Shown: piece by piece, positions 41,401-52,181 of the stretch | Layout of the letters: each line of letters opens with the position of its first letter | How positions within the stretch are numbered: the stretch's first letter is position 1 | Assembly: GCA_950097015.1 (NCBI GenBank) | Contig: CATNEN010000007.1 | Location: 13,355,001-13,419,000 of the forward strand | Source: Macrostomum hystrix | Taxonomy: Eukaryota; Platyhelminthes; Macrostomidae | DNA: 64,000 bases | Direction of reading: 5' to 3' | Notes under the pieces: generated by a model | Told to the model about the DNA's origin: nothing | Seen by the model: the letters and a program-made list of their open reading frames with translations, nothing else | Databases searched by the model: none | Program-made: the position numbers and the translations under genes

Positions 41401-44400
41401 TTCTGCCGATACCTTGGAGACAGAGAATGAGTCCAAAGTTTTCTATGACGTTCACAACTCGATGATAGAAAAACAAAATATTAATGTATGTATTGTAGGC
41501 AGCGAAGCTGGGGCGGGTTGTTGAGCAAAATTTCTATGACTTCACCCACTTCACCAACAGTTACAAACATGTGTCAGATGACATATTAGTTCTTTACGAG
41601 CGTATATTAAACTACTTAAAACTCTCTCAGCTTTCCTTCAGTCGGCCGGGACACGGCGCTCCAATCAGAACGGAAAGCGGCGAGCTTCTGACTCAGGTGC
41701 CAGGCGATCCTTTGATTCGTTTTCAGGAAGTTAAGAAGGGCCGCGACCCTATTGATCCGATTCGCTATAGGAATCCCAAAGGTCAGGAATACGCGAGAGA
41801 GCTGGGTAAGTGTTAACTTACCATTTTGCTTACCATTACATAATAGTTAAAGCATCTTTCTACCATTACTAACAGAGTATCCATTCGCATTTATCATATG
41901 AATAATGTTCTGGCACTTTTCCTAGATCATCATATGCAACAGCAGGTGATGCTACGTGAGGTGGAGAGGCAGCATGATCTAAAGGAAGAGTTGCAAGCAG
42001 TAAGGCTTCAATATACCATTTTTTCATCACTTTCTCTTCCCTACCCCGTCAGCTAGTGTGCCCCTCCCAAATTATATTCATCGATGGTCCCAGCTTACCC
42101 CTGTTTACTGTATGTACATTTCACCTGGCACCGTGCGCCTTTTCTATCTCTCTTTCCTCGGTTCATATCAGCAATTGATAATAAGTACACATGATTGTGG
42201 TCCGGACCGCAATCCGCAACCGCCCGGCCTCTTACCACGCGAAATTCAACCTCTATTACTCGATCACCCACCATTACAGCTGCAATACCATCCTTTCGGA
42301 AAGCCTGGTGCCGGGATTAGGGTTAGGAAATTAGTAAATGAATTACCACGCGAAATTCAACCTCTATCACTCGATCACCCACCATTACAGCTGCAATACC
42401 ATCCTTTCGGAAAGCCTGGTGCCGGGATTAGGGTTAGGAAATTAGTAAATGAATTACCACGCGAAATTCAACCTCTATCACTCGATCACCCACCATTACA
42501 GCTGCAATATCATCCTTTCGGAAAGCCTGGTGCCGGGGCACCAAATCGAATGCTTCAGGTTCAGAAGACGATTGGTCGTGTAAGCCATTTCCTGAAAGCG
42601 TTTCAAGGACCCATTATTATTGATAATTCTTAACTCAAGGAATCTTTTTGTCAGCTTAATCTGAGCAAACCATTTGACATCTAACACTGTGCACTGTCCT
42701 CGCACCGCAGTTCGAACCGCCGAACCTAGCGAACCCGTTCGGCTCATACGACCCCTGGGGCAAGGGATACGGCACCCCAGTGAGGGATGCAGAAGGCAAT
42801 GTGCACCGCTACCCGTTCCACGACAAACGGGATGGCAGTGTGCTGTATCCACTAGACTCTGAGACATATCGGGTGGCCGCCCAGCAGCAACCGCATTCTC
42901 AGTCACAAGCTGAGCCGGAGAACCCTTACGCATCGCCAAGATTAACATTCGATGGTGCCACGTTCCGCGGACCACAAGGTGAACATATTCCACCTTCACA
43001 TCGTTACTACGGAGGTTCGAGCGATCCGTACTTCCCATTTGGCAAACCTGGCTCTGGAGCGCCCATTGTGGACAGCAAAGGCAACCTCGTGCCCTCCGTC
43101 TTCGGGGCCATTGAGCATGAGGAGCATCTTACTGACAAGCAACGCAAGGCTCTGGCGGCCAGGATTTACTCACAGGAGCTGCGTGAGTGACCCTGTACCT
43201 CTATGCCACTTTCAATTTTGTTATAATGTTTTACCGATTTTATGTCATTAAGATTGTTTACAAGCGATACATGAGGCCCAAGTTCACTACAGGTTTACAC
43301 CACATTCACAGGAAGACTATTCGTTTGTGTTTTTTGCTTAGCCCAAAGCGTTTTGTGGTCCACGGAACAAAGTAACCCAAGATGACTATGAATACGACCA
43401 ATTTTCAAGGGACCTATGGCGTTGCATTGTGTGTATATATTTAACAGCCACATTATTAGTCAGACCGTCTGCCACTAAACAGTGGTATCAGATACATGGG
43501 CTAACAAAGTATAAATACGAGTATATGTAGAAAAGAGGGGCCCATGATTCGACGTAGCATTAGTTTTTTACGCTTATATTTCTTTATTTCTCTGCGTGAA
43601 CCGGACTGCGACTATTGTATACAATTTTTTAAAATAATGCTTATATTTTAAAGAATAAATGTTTCAGATATCCAAAAATACAAATATATCTCCAGAACAA
43701 CGCTGATAGATATCCAGAAAATCAATAACATTTATCTAGTAAGACTATATTACATAATTTATATATCATTAAGAAAAACTAAAATATATAAACACCACAA
43801 AAAAAACTTTTACGCATCGCGAGATAGACTAGCTGGGCACGGTTTACCCCCAGATTCGCCAAATCCCGCTTTGCCGATTCCCAGCTCGCCGAATCCCGAT
43901 TCGCCGATTCCTGGTTCGCCGATTCCCAGCTCGCCAAATCCCGATTCGTCGATTCCTGGTTCGCCGATTCCTGGTTCGCCGAAATTCCTGAGTCGCCGAT
44001 TCCCAATTTGCCTAAATTCCTGATTCGCTGAATTTCCTGATTTGCCGAATCCCGATTCGCCGATTCCTGATTCGCCGAAATTCCTGATTAGCCGCAATTC
44101 CCGATTCTCCGATTCCTGATTCACCGAATTTCCTGATTTGCCGAAATTCCTGATTCACCGAATTTCCTGATTTGCCGAAATTCCTGATTTGCCGAAATTC
44201 CTGATTAGCCGAAATCACTAGAAAAACACTAAAAAGAGGACACTGGAAAAACAAACATCGATATCTAGAAAAGCAATTATAGATATCCCTAAATATATAT
44301 AATATATATATATAGTATAAAATAAATATATATATAATACGTTATTACATATTCAGAACACTAAGTATTCAAAGGAGGGCCAGACTAGTCAAACAAGAGA

Positions 44401-47400
44401 CAAGTGTCATCATAACTTGCATTGAAAACTCAATCACTACGAGCTTGAACCATAGGTATTAAAACATGTTTTAATATCTGTGGCTTGAACATTGGCATCT
44501 TGTGATGCTTTCATTAGCTACCCAGGTGCAGCTTTGGTCTTAGACTCGGGGCCAAAAATCGGAATTCAGAGTCATTAGCTAATGGGGCTTGGCAAAAATA
44601 TTGCATGTGTAAGAGTAACGAAATGAATCCCTAGACACCCATCGCACATAATGTCTTCTGATAAAACCCCATGGTGGTTTTGCTTAAAAACGCGCATACT
44701 ATCCTTGTCAGAGCAAGAGATGATCGAGCAGAGCTTAAGTCGGCGTCTCGAGAAGCAGCAGCGTAGGGCACCGGTAAGTTTTAATGGAGTTTTCTGAAAC
44801 ACGTAGGTGTGTATAATTACGGCGTATATTGTGAATTCCGATTAATTTCTTTTAAGTTCACAAAACTTGCCAGAAAGCACTTCTAGGCCGTAGAAATTTT
44901 TGATGTCACCATATGGCAAGTGTTGTACAGAAAAATTAGTTAAAATGAAATTAATTGTAATATTTATGTAAAATATTTTATTATACAATCATATTATGAG
45001 ATTGATTATAATTGATGACAAGATTAATGAGCTCATTGATTTAAGCTATGATAAAATTTATAATTTCCGTTTAGGTGGACGATTTTCTTACGGAACAGCT
45101 GGCCCGTGGCGCAGTTGGCAAGCCGGTAAGGGACCCCCACACTGGTTATCTGCTGGACCAACACCTACCTTCGTCTGACGTCACCCACATCAACTACAAG
45201 ACTCCAAGACACAAGTTTCAGTCCGTCACTGGTTATCAGGTATTTAATGTGTTGTTTACAACAAATACTGTCTGCTTTTTTCTTCATCTTTCCCAAAATT
45301 GTAACAAATAGCGATCTTCATATCAGCGGTGACATATTATAATCTAATGTAGATCATAACGTGTATCTCAACTCAAAATGCAGAGGCAGCTTGAGATTAA
45401 TGCCAGATGAGGTAGTGGAAATGTATATGAAATTCGAGAGTAGAAAAAAGATTAAGTTTATTGAATGCTTCTCTATTTACGATTTTAGCACCTACCTGCT
45501 TTTGTGAATGATGCCGACACCTACGGAATGGACTTGCAGCGAGCAGCAGACGAGCGAGCGGCATTGAGGCAACTTGAGCGGCTGCAGGATGTCCAGGAGG
45601 CGAACCGGCACGCCTATACCGTTGAGCGTATGTTCGGCCGGCCAGGAGGCGGGGCTCCATACCAGCCAACGATCAGAAAGACAAACCTACAAGAGGTGCT
45701 GCACCACCCCGATGCTCAGGTGAGCGCCAGTTGTAAATCAGTACCTTGTCTTAATGCTAATAACTCAATGTAGAGTCTCTGCACTCAAGAGCAACTTTTG
45801 AATTCCGTTATTTCAGGGGGAGTTCGATTCCACATATTTGATTAGGCTGCACCCAGATTTGTTTTGCTGCTAGCATATATAATTTACTATTAGTTGCTTC
45901 TACATCATAAATAAAAGAGAAAAATGCCGGCAGTCAGATGCTGATCATTATCTCGTGACTGCGTTTTTTGCATTGTAATGATTGCTTACTACGCTCGTAT
46001 TACTAGTAAGCTAGTATTACTAGTATTACTAGTGTATTTACAGAAACTTCTCAGATTTTTATGGAAGCTTATGCTACGAGCGAATTATAGCCTAATATAC
46101 GAGTACTTAAATGTACTGCTTTGTTCTAACGCAAACATTATAGTTTAGTTTAAGACACTCAAATATGCCATCTATTCTAAAAGAACGGACACGATCCTTT
46201 GATTTTGAAGCATTGCTCTATACGAGCGTATTAAAGAACATAGTGAAGCTTTACGTAAAAATACTGGGGGCATAAAATGAATAACGGTCAGTCGGTACCA
46301 ACCGCAAATAATGTATAGTTGATGCTCATAGCTAGCTTATGTGTATATCTTAAAAGTTTTATCGTCCTTCAAAATGATATATAACTCATTAGTAGCTACG
46401 AAACGTTAAGAAGTAGATTGGTTTGTATTTTTGGGCTGCTAGATTTTCAAATTACCAAGTGAAAATCAGATTTTTCAATCATATACGCTGGTAATGTGGC
46501 AGCAGTAAAATAAATTGTTAATAAATATGATTATGAAGTTTAAAAATTTCACTTCACTCCAATCTGACTGAGCTGTAAATTTATTTTCTACCTTCAGAAA
46601 AATGAGTACCACAAGACGGTGAATCACACGCTTCCCATGCCCAATACCGTGTACGTGCGCAACAACGTTAACAGTACGCATGAGAATCGCTACGAGACAT
46701 CAGCAGCCCACGTCAATCCGGATACGGTGAGTACCCCAAAGATTGCCCACAAACTATTAGTGTCAACATGATGCTTGGTAGCGCACAGGACCGCTTTGCA
46801 AAACGTCGTTGCTCCTTCATTTCGGATGCTCACGTAGCACTTTTTGGCCAGGTAGTTCTTTTGCGGGAGATTACCTATTTTGGTTGTAAAAGCTGCTCAA
46901 TCCGCTTACTTTAAGTTGATGTAAATCTTCTTCTGAGAATAAAAGCTTTTCGAGAAGCTTCTTTAGGAAATTTCGCTAGTGGTTTGCAGCCTGACAATAA
47001 TTGGCAGGCGGTCTCGCCCAAGAGGGCTGTTTGGATATTGATGCTCGCTTGGTGATGTCGGAGCGTGTGGCCTGTCCGCTGCAAGCCAGCCAAGTAGATC
47101 AGTATTCGCTCAGATCGGCGAGAACTCACTACAGTAAACTATGCTGTGTGGTTGCAGCAGCATCACATTTAGTTAGGTCTTTTGCAGTCAAGTCCCCACG
47201 GCTATTCGAAACTAATAAACGCCAGAGCGTGCTGTTAGGATCGAAATATCTGAAAAAATGGTACGATCCAGGGGTCTGTGAGGTTAGAGGATTGATGATA
47301 TGAGAATTAAAGTTATTATATCACAAACTTGAGACAGTTTAGCAAAGAACGAAAATCGTGGAGTTGTAGCTATTTCTTCCGTCGATCGATGATGACGATC

Positions 47401-47669
47401 AGTTTTTCTGCTGGGTAATTAGAGAAAGTAATTAATTAATTAAGTTTTCTAATGGTAAACGAAGCTATAGAAACTGATGCCGAGGCAGAGAGCATGATTT
47501 CCTTCCTTTCCTTCTTTTTCCCTATTCTTGACAGAAATTTTAATATCGGGCTTGTCCAGAAAGTTTGTTGACTTTTCCAGCTTCCCAGGAGGCCATTTCC
47601 GTTTCAACTGCCTACGACAACTACTTTTTGAAGAACGATTCAACTACCGCATTTGCGTTCCATGTTTAA
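35447..47669 (+). CDS. 16-exon gene, 840-aa protein with G[RK]PGxGAP motifs
   Basis: Exons: 35447-35507, 38178-38324, 39010-39139, 39224-39338, 39411-39548, 41499-41570, 41631-41805, 41926-41999, 42172-42579, 42711-43182, 44712-44773, 45075-45239, 45489-45719, 46598-46726, 46789-46851, 47589-47669. All junctions use GT-AG, every phase agrees, and the total (2523 bp) divides by three. The protein repeats a short motif: NPWGRPGHGAP, SFSRPGHGAP, HPFGKPGAGAP, FPFGKPGSGAP and MFGRPGGGAP. Charged helices rich in Glu, Gln and Lys (EEEKILRQQMEAEADIQRYK) suggest coiled coil. It has no signal peptide or membrane span. This looks like a cytoskeletal or centrosome/cilium-type scaffold, perhaps related to centrosome and spindle-pole proteins, but that is a guess and no symbol is given. 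The exon 6-7 intron (60 bp) is also open in frame and may be retained. Exons 3 and 16 are the least certain. Confidence 0.7.
36686..36723. repeat. Perfect 13-bp hairpin
   Basis: GGTGCCAACACTC (36686-36698) is exactly complementary to GAGTGTTGGCACC (36711-36723), with a 12-nt loop. No element or RNA family is recognised. Confidence 0.8.
37209..37605. repeat. 58-bp direct repeat pair
   Basis: About 58 bp starting GGCAAAGGCAGGACAA occur at about 37209-37266 and 37549-37606 with only two substitutions (ACGTGGGACAATG against ATGTGGGACAGTG). They lie beside the recombinase remnant on its downstream (minus-strand 3') side and could be terminal or split repeats of that element. Confidence 0.75.
37835..38010 (-). 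pseudogene. Tyrosine recombinase remnant in intron 1
   Basis: Minus-strand reading from about 38010 gives FTANSFSAHSLCRGGAMW, followed by LGLSVSEIKRIDSWLSDTVK and a TGA stop. This matches the H-x-x-R box and the following helix of DIRS or related recombinases. The Arg of the H-x-x-R box is replaced by Cys, and the chain stops before the catalytic Tyr, so it is inactive. The piece is AT-richer and more diverged than the two other recombinases of this window. Confidence 0.65.
39790..41080 (+). pseudogene. Dead DIRS-like element in intron 5
   Basis: It lies between exons ending at 39548 and starting at 41499, in the same orientation as the gene. A SAP domain (LKAKQLRAELIRRGLSTAGN, about 39853) resembles the gag at 15.4 kb. 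RT pieces follow in broken frames: IWHIHDCSVPRGRSL, AKFDIVSAYRSVPISP, VDTRLPFGSRAFVSIF and FFDKFLITA in place of the YLDD box. Stops at about 40850 and 40878 and loss of the acidic pair make it inactive. Recombinase and terminal repeats are absent. Confidence 0.8.
42232..42536. repeat. 111-bp in-frame exon triplication with telomeric joints
   Basis: Copies are at 42232-42342, 42343-42453 and 42454-42536; the third is the partial original. The period is 111 bp, or 37 codons, so the frame is kept. Each duplicated unit adds the PFGKPGAG motif. Copies 1 and 2 end in a 27-base filler that contains TTAGGGTTAGG (42317-42327 and 42428-42438). The third copy continues instead into GGGGCACCAAATCG, which restores the GAP motif. 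Copies differ at only a few positions. Confidence 0.95.
43183..44711. other. Intron 10 with degenerate satellite
   Basis: Contains AT-rich sequence and, at about 43850-44215, a degenerate tandem array of roughly 16-bp units such as GATTCGCCGATTCCTG. Units alternate GATTCGCCGA and AATTCCTGAT. The satellite is of the same type as the flanks of the DIRS-like element at 15.15 and 19.43 kb. Confidence 0.75.
43850..44215. repeat. Degenerate ~16-bp satellite (GATTCGCCGATTCCTG)
   Basis: More than 20 imperfect units. The long minus-strand frames with repeated ESGIGESGFG are a by-product of the repeat. The reverse complement gives GGAATCGGCGAATC-like runs seen at 15146-15200 and 19427-19535. Confidence 0.85.
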
Positions 47670-47704
47670 TTTGTTTGAGTTTCATGTCCGGGTTTACCAA
47701 TTTG

Positions 47705-47710
47705 AAATAA
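47705..47710 (+). terminator. Polyadenylation signal AATAAA
   Basis: It lies 36 bp after the TAA of the 16-exon gene, within the usual range upstream of a cleavage site. Confidence 0.45.
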
Positions 47711-48485
47711 ACCAAATTGATCGCTAAAAAACCAAACTGCCCGTCGATTTCAGTCATTAGTCTATAGTGATGATTTGAATTCTACTGGGCCCTTTGCAAC
47801 ACACCAAATTGGATGCAGTTAAAACCAAATAGGACGCTAAATGGTATGGTAGTTAGCGCCAATTTAAATAGTCTTTGAAAACTGCTAGAATGTCATTTCG
47901 CTACGAGTTATCAACAGTGCGGACTTAGTGACCTAGCCCTGCTTCGGGCTTTGCAGGTTCCGCAAATAATACATGTCAGACTATGTAGGCCACACGGTCT
48001 CTAGAATCAGACCTAGCGGTGGAGTCAAACTCGAGACGGTCTGGTGTCGGTTGCTCGGACTCCAATACTCGTACTTGCCCCACTTGCCGAATCGCTCGGT
48101 CACCCTTCCAGACCGGCTTTCCACGCTGGGCCATTCGCCTCAACGCGAACGCTTATTCTGCGGCGGATTGCACTGCAGCACTGCCGTCAGCGTACTTGGC
48201 TCCTCCACGCTTGCCGCCAAGCGCTGTGATAAAAATGCACTAGTAATGCGCTTGTTTCTCGGAGACTCTTGTATTCGTAAAGCCGCTGTGCGTCTCGGTG
48301 TTTTTGAGGGAACATAGTAGCGATTTAGTGGCCAATTGGGCTGAAAGCAGAGCAGAAGGCGTTTTAAGTACACTTAGCACATCGGCAGGAGGAAGAAAGA
48401 CCGGACTTAGCGATTGTCTCGCACGAAAAACCCTTCTGCTCTAGATAGGGCAACGAAAGGTAAGTTAAAAAAAGATAAGCTTAAT
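47711..48485. other. Unassigned sequence between gene and Gypsy remnant
   Basis: 47940-48330 is GC-richer with overlapping open frames (for example 48019-48243) but no family signature. It may be part of an unrecognised repeat. Confidence 0.35.
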
Positions 48486-50290
48486 TGTTAGTCGAGACAA
48501 GCCAAGGCGAGAGTTTGCGATATGAAGAAAACCACTTGGTTTTCAGCGAAACCAATGAAAACCTATAACAGGCAGCTCCGCCGCGGTGAAACAGCCGCCA
48601 GAGCCATCAGTCTCAAGAAGGCACTCCAGGATGCCGAGCTGCTTCATCACATGGCCGTCATAAGCCAGCATCCGTGACTTCACTGACTTTAGTGGCGGCC
48701 TTCCAAGATCGTCCCAGATCCTTTTCGAGATTAACGAGCACGAGGCGCCGCTGTCCTTCTCCATCTTCACCTGCTTGCTGTTGATTCGCACCATGCAGAA
48801 GGCGGCCGGGCTGCCCTCGCCGCAGTAGAACACCGGATCGGGTCACTACTGAGACGGCACCCTTGGCTTGGCTTGGTGTGGCGAAGTGAGTCCTGGCGCT
48901 CCGACAGACCTTGGCGAAGTGGTCGTGTTTCCCGCACTGCTTGCAGGTGGCCTTCAGGGCCCAGCAGTCAGTTGGCCGGCGATGTGACATTCGGCCGCAG
49001 CGCTGGCAGCTTTGAGCCTCATTCGGCTGCCTCTGCTTCCACTTCTAAACAGCATTCACGCTATCCACTTCTAGCTCCTTTGCTGGCATCTCAGGTGTCA
49101 AGCTATCCATTTGGTGCACCGTGGAGTCCAGCGCAGCTGAGGCCCCTGACGAGAAAGTGCTCACCATCTGAAGCTGCTGAACATAGTCGGTGATCTGGTC
49201 GACTGATAACGCAGCCGCGACCTCGCGCTCGAGAACCTTGCTCCTGACCTCCTGATTGTTGAGGCCGGCGATGAGTCGCATCTTGACCAGCTGCTCTGCT
49301 GGATCAACGTCCTTGTCCTTCAGCTTTTCAAACTCGCACGCCACCGTCTGTTCTCGAAGACGGGCGGCAAATCCGGCTCTGGTCTCGCCCTCGCCCTGGC
49401 GCAGGGACATGAAGGCCGCTCTCTCTGCGATCAGCAGCCTTTTCTGCGGTTCCAGAAACTTTACGAGACTTGACTTGATGTCGTTCCACTTCATCTTTGA
49501 AAGCTGACTAGGTGCAACCAGCTGCTTCACCTTGATGAGCTGGGCTACTCCGAGGCAGCCCAGGAAAGCGTCAGTCTGTGCCAGGTTGCCATCGGTGTCC
49601 TGAATTCCTTTTAATCGCGCCTGTGCGTCAAAAACTTCAACCCATGCTCGCAGCTCATCTATGCTGCCGAGAGGCAATGGGTCCCGCAGCTTGATTGACA
49701 TCCGATGATCCTGCTTGCGACGCCAAAATGTTAGTCGAAACAAGCCAAGGCGAGAGTTTGCGATATGACGAAAACCACTTGAGAAAAGCCAGGCGAAAGC
49801 GATGCGAGAGTCAATATATTGTGGCTCAATAACACTGGAGTTGAGCAGCCCCAACCCCAGGACTAAAACCAGCCATGTACATGCAAGATAAGATAAGCAA
49901 TATAACGATAGCACGCGCACAGCAGGACTGAGAGCGATAACACGTACATAACCAGAAAATCATAACGCAACGTACAGTGAAGCCCGCCAAGCCCAGAGTC
50001 ACGCAGAGCGAACAGTCTAACATTAATAAATAAAAAAGACAATTTTTTTTGTTTTGGGAAGGGCTACAAACACTGGAAACTGCAAAAACGAAACCGCAAA
50101 CCAGGCGAAGCGAAGCGAGGCCAGCAGCGCGCACGGGGCTAAAAAGGCCCTCGCACAGGTGCCCACCACCAAAATACGCACCCTAGAAACAGGGGCAGCG
50201 ATTGCCAATCGCCAGTCCCCGCTAAAAGCAAGCTATTGGTTGCAAGCCAATCCACAAGTATAGCTCGAGTTTAGTTTTGCAGTAGAAGAG
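48486..50290 (-). mobile_element. Internally deleted Gypsy element (gag-protease only)
   Basis: On the minus strand the 5' LTR ends at 49735 (CGACTAACA in element sense), followed by the primer-binding-site-like TGGCGTCGCAAGCAGG. Gag and protease follow to 48543. There the sequence jumps to a 54-bp piece of the LTR end (48486-48540), which matches 49735-49785 with two or three changes. RT, RNase H, integrase and the beginning of the 3' LTR are missing. The outer end of the 5' LTR is not located; about 50290 is a guess. Confidence 0.7.
48543..49701 (-). pseudogene. Gypsy gag and protease, with stops
   Basis: Gag starts at the Met at 49701 (MSIKLRDPLPL), shortly after the primer-binding site. 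It contains a helix-rich capsid with EPQKRLLIAERAAFMSLRQG, very like the corresponding RPKRRLTIAERVKFLSLRQD of the 29.7-kb element, so the two are related families. A TAG at 49045-49047 interrupts the frame before the knuckles CQRCGRMSHRRPTDC and CKQCGKHDHFAKVC (about 48900-48995). After a further frame change the protease box reads EKDSGASCSLIS (about 48750). The frame ends at the deletion point near 48543. Confidence 0.8.
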
Positions 50291-51950
50291 TAAGGAGCTT
50301 TTCGGGATAATTCTACGTTTTGATTGGCTCTGCTCAGCTCTCTCCCTCACTCTGGGGCGCTTGAGCAGCCTCAATCTCACCATTGTGTGAATTTTCTGCC
50401 TGAATGTAATTTATATATATAAATAGCTCGTATATATATATATTATATTATTATGTACAATAACATATTGTGCGATATCGGTCTCGGACACAACCATATT
50501 CTCCTGTTTTACTTCATGCAAGAACCAAGGACCACAAGGAGTAGACTAGGGATCACTACTCCTAGTGATATTATTATTATTTACTTACCATTATCATTTC
50601 AGGCCAAAGCGAACAAACATTTGAGCGGCATAGACTCAGAACGAAATTGAGAACAGAAGGGATAAAAGTAAAAACATTCACAAAGACTGGAAATGATAAG
50701 CTGCAAAAAGAGAAACAGGAATACTGAATTCTTGTTAGTAGCAAAGCTTTTTGCACGGTTTAAAGTTCTTCCATCCTGGATGTAGATTTTAAAATGTATT
50801 GTTATTATTATTATTTATATTATTAAGTTTTAATTAAGAAATACTAGCTATTTTATACGAAACACGATGGACGCTCTTCTACAGCTAGTTGTGTTGTTCT
50901 CGATATCCTGTCTTTTTATAGTTCCATGTAGAGTTTTGTATCGCAGTCAGCAGCAAAATCTACGTGCTATAACCATTTGCTGATGAGCAAAACAGCGAAG
51001 ACAAGAGAGAATCTAAAAGTTTTAGTTTTTTGCTTTTGGTTTGCCTATATTTTTACCCTTTGAATCTACGCATATTGTCTTCCTAACAAACTTATTTTAT
51101 TTTATCAAACTAATTATAAAGGTATCTTTAGTTACTACGAGTTATATTGCAGTGTGCTGATTTTGCGTGACGTCCTGTATTGTCTTGTCCTGTTCTCTGT
51201 TGAAGTAACGACTATTTTTTTATTTTTTACGATGAATAAAAATAAATACTTATTTTCAAATTTTGTATTTTTATTTAAGCCTTTAAATAATTGAAAAGTT
51301 TTTCTCAAAAGAAATATACTTATAGCAGTTGAAATGCTTACCAAAGTAATTAGTAACTACTTTATTTAATCATCAAAATACGACAAGCAGCCATTGTTTC
51401 GTTTCGCACAGATTGCTTTCGATAACGCAGACAAGAAAATTTATGTATCCAGGAGCTCGTTGGAAGTACGAGCACCATCGTTTACTGAAGATGGTGATTC
51501 AAGCGCATCTATGAGCTTAATAAAAAGTTGGGTGTCTGATTGGGATTGAAAAGACTGCTACAATGTAAGTGTATAGTGGAGAGCATGACTCTCGATTTCA
51601 AGCGCAATGGGGCTTTACCTCGTCTGAAAGTGGCGACATGATAAGAGTATATTCAGCTTATTGCATGTCAGGTTCATAAAGCATTGTGAATGATTCGTAG
51701 AACTTTCAGTCTTTCACAAATGAGACTAGTGATATGTCTTATCTCGATCCCAATGGACATTTATGTAATTTCAGACTTGATTCCAAATTACATGTCAGTT
51801 TTTTCATAGAATTTTAAGGGAGGCTTGAGGCCAGTCGAAGCACGTGATTCGATGATTAATCACTTTGGTCCCTGTCGTACCGTTTGTGACGAAGTGAACT
51901 CTTGTTTTAGGAGATAGCTCAGCCGAAAAATTCAAACTTAGCTGATGGCC
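50291..51950. other. AT-rich non-coding sequence
   Basis: TA-rich simple runs occur at 50410-50460. There is no gene signature in either strand. Confidence 0.4.
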
Positions 51951-52181
51951 ACTCTGCCCTTTATTTTATTATTGGACATGCCAGTGCGGCAACGTGCCGC
52001 CCACATGATGTACATATTGCCATACAACAAGCCAGAGTAACGTGCCGCACGTGGACACTACAAACCGTAAGTACATTAGTTTAGCAAACACGAACAGTAC
52101 CGCAGATATGGTTAACGATGATGAACATTGTTTAGTTATATAGAACATAGTTAAACATAGTTTAAACGGCGCCACCTCCCC

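Noticed and set aside
43779-44254. Minus-strand Gly/Glu/Ser repeat protein
   Set aside because: By-product of the 16-bp degenerate satellite lying in an intron.
47001-47303. 100-codon ORF in the last intron of the 16-exon gene
   Set aside because: No motif and not phase-compatible with a cassette exon that I could define.
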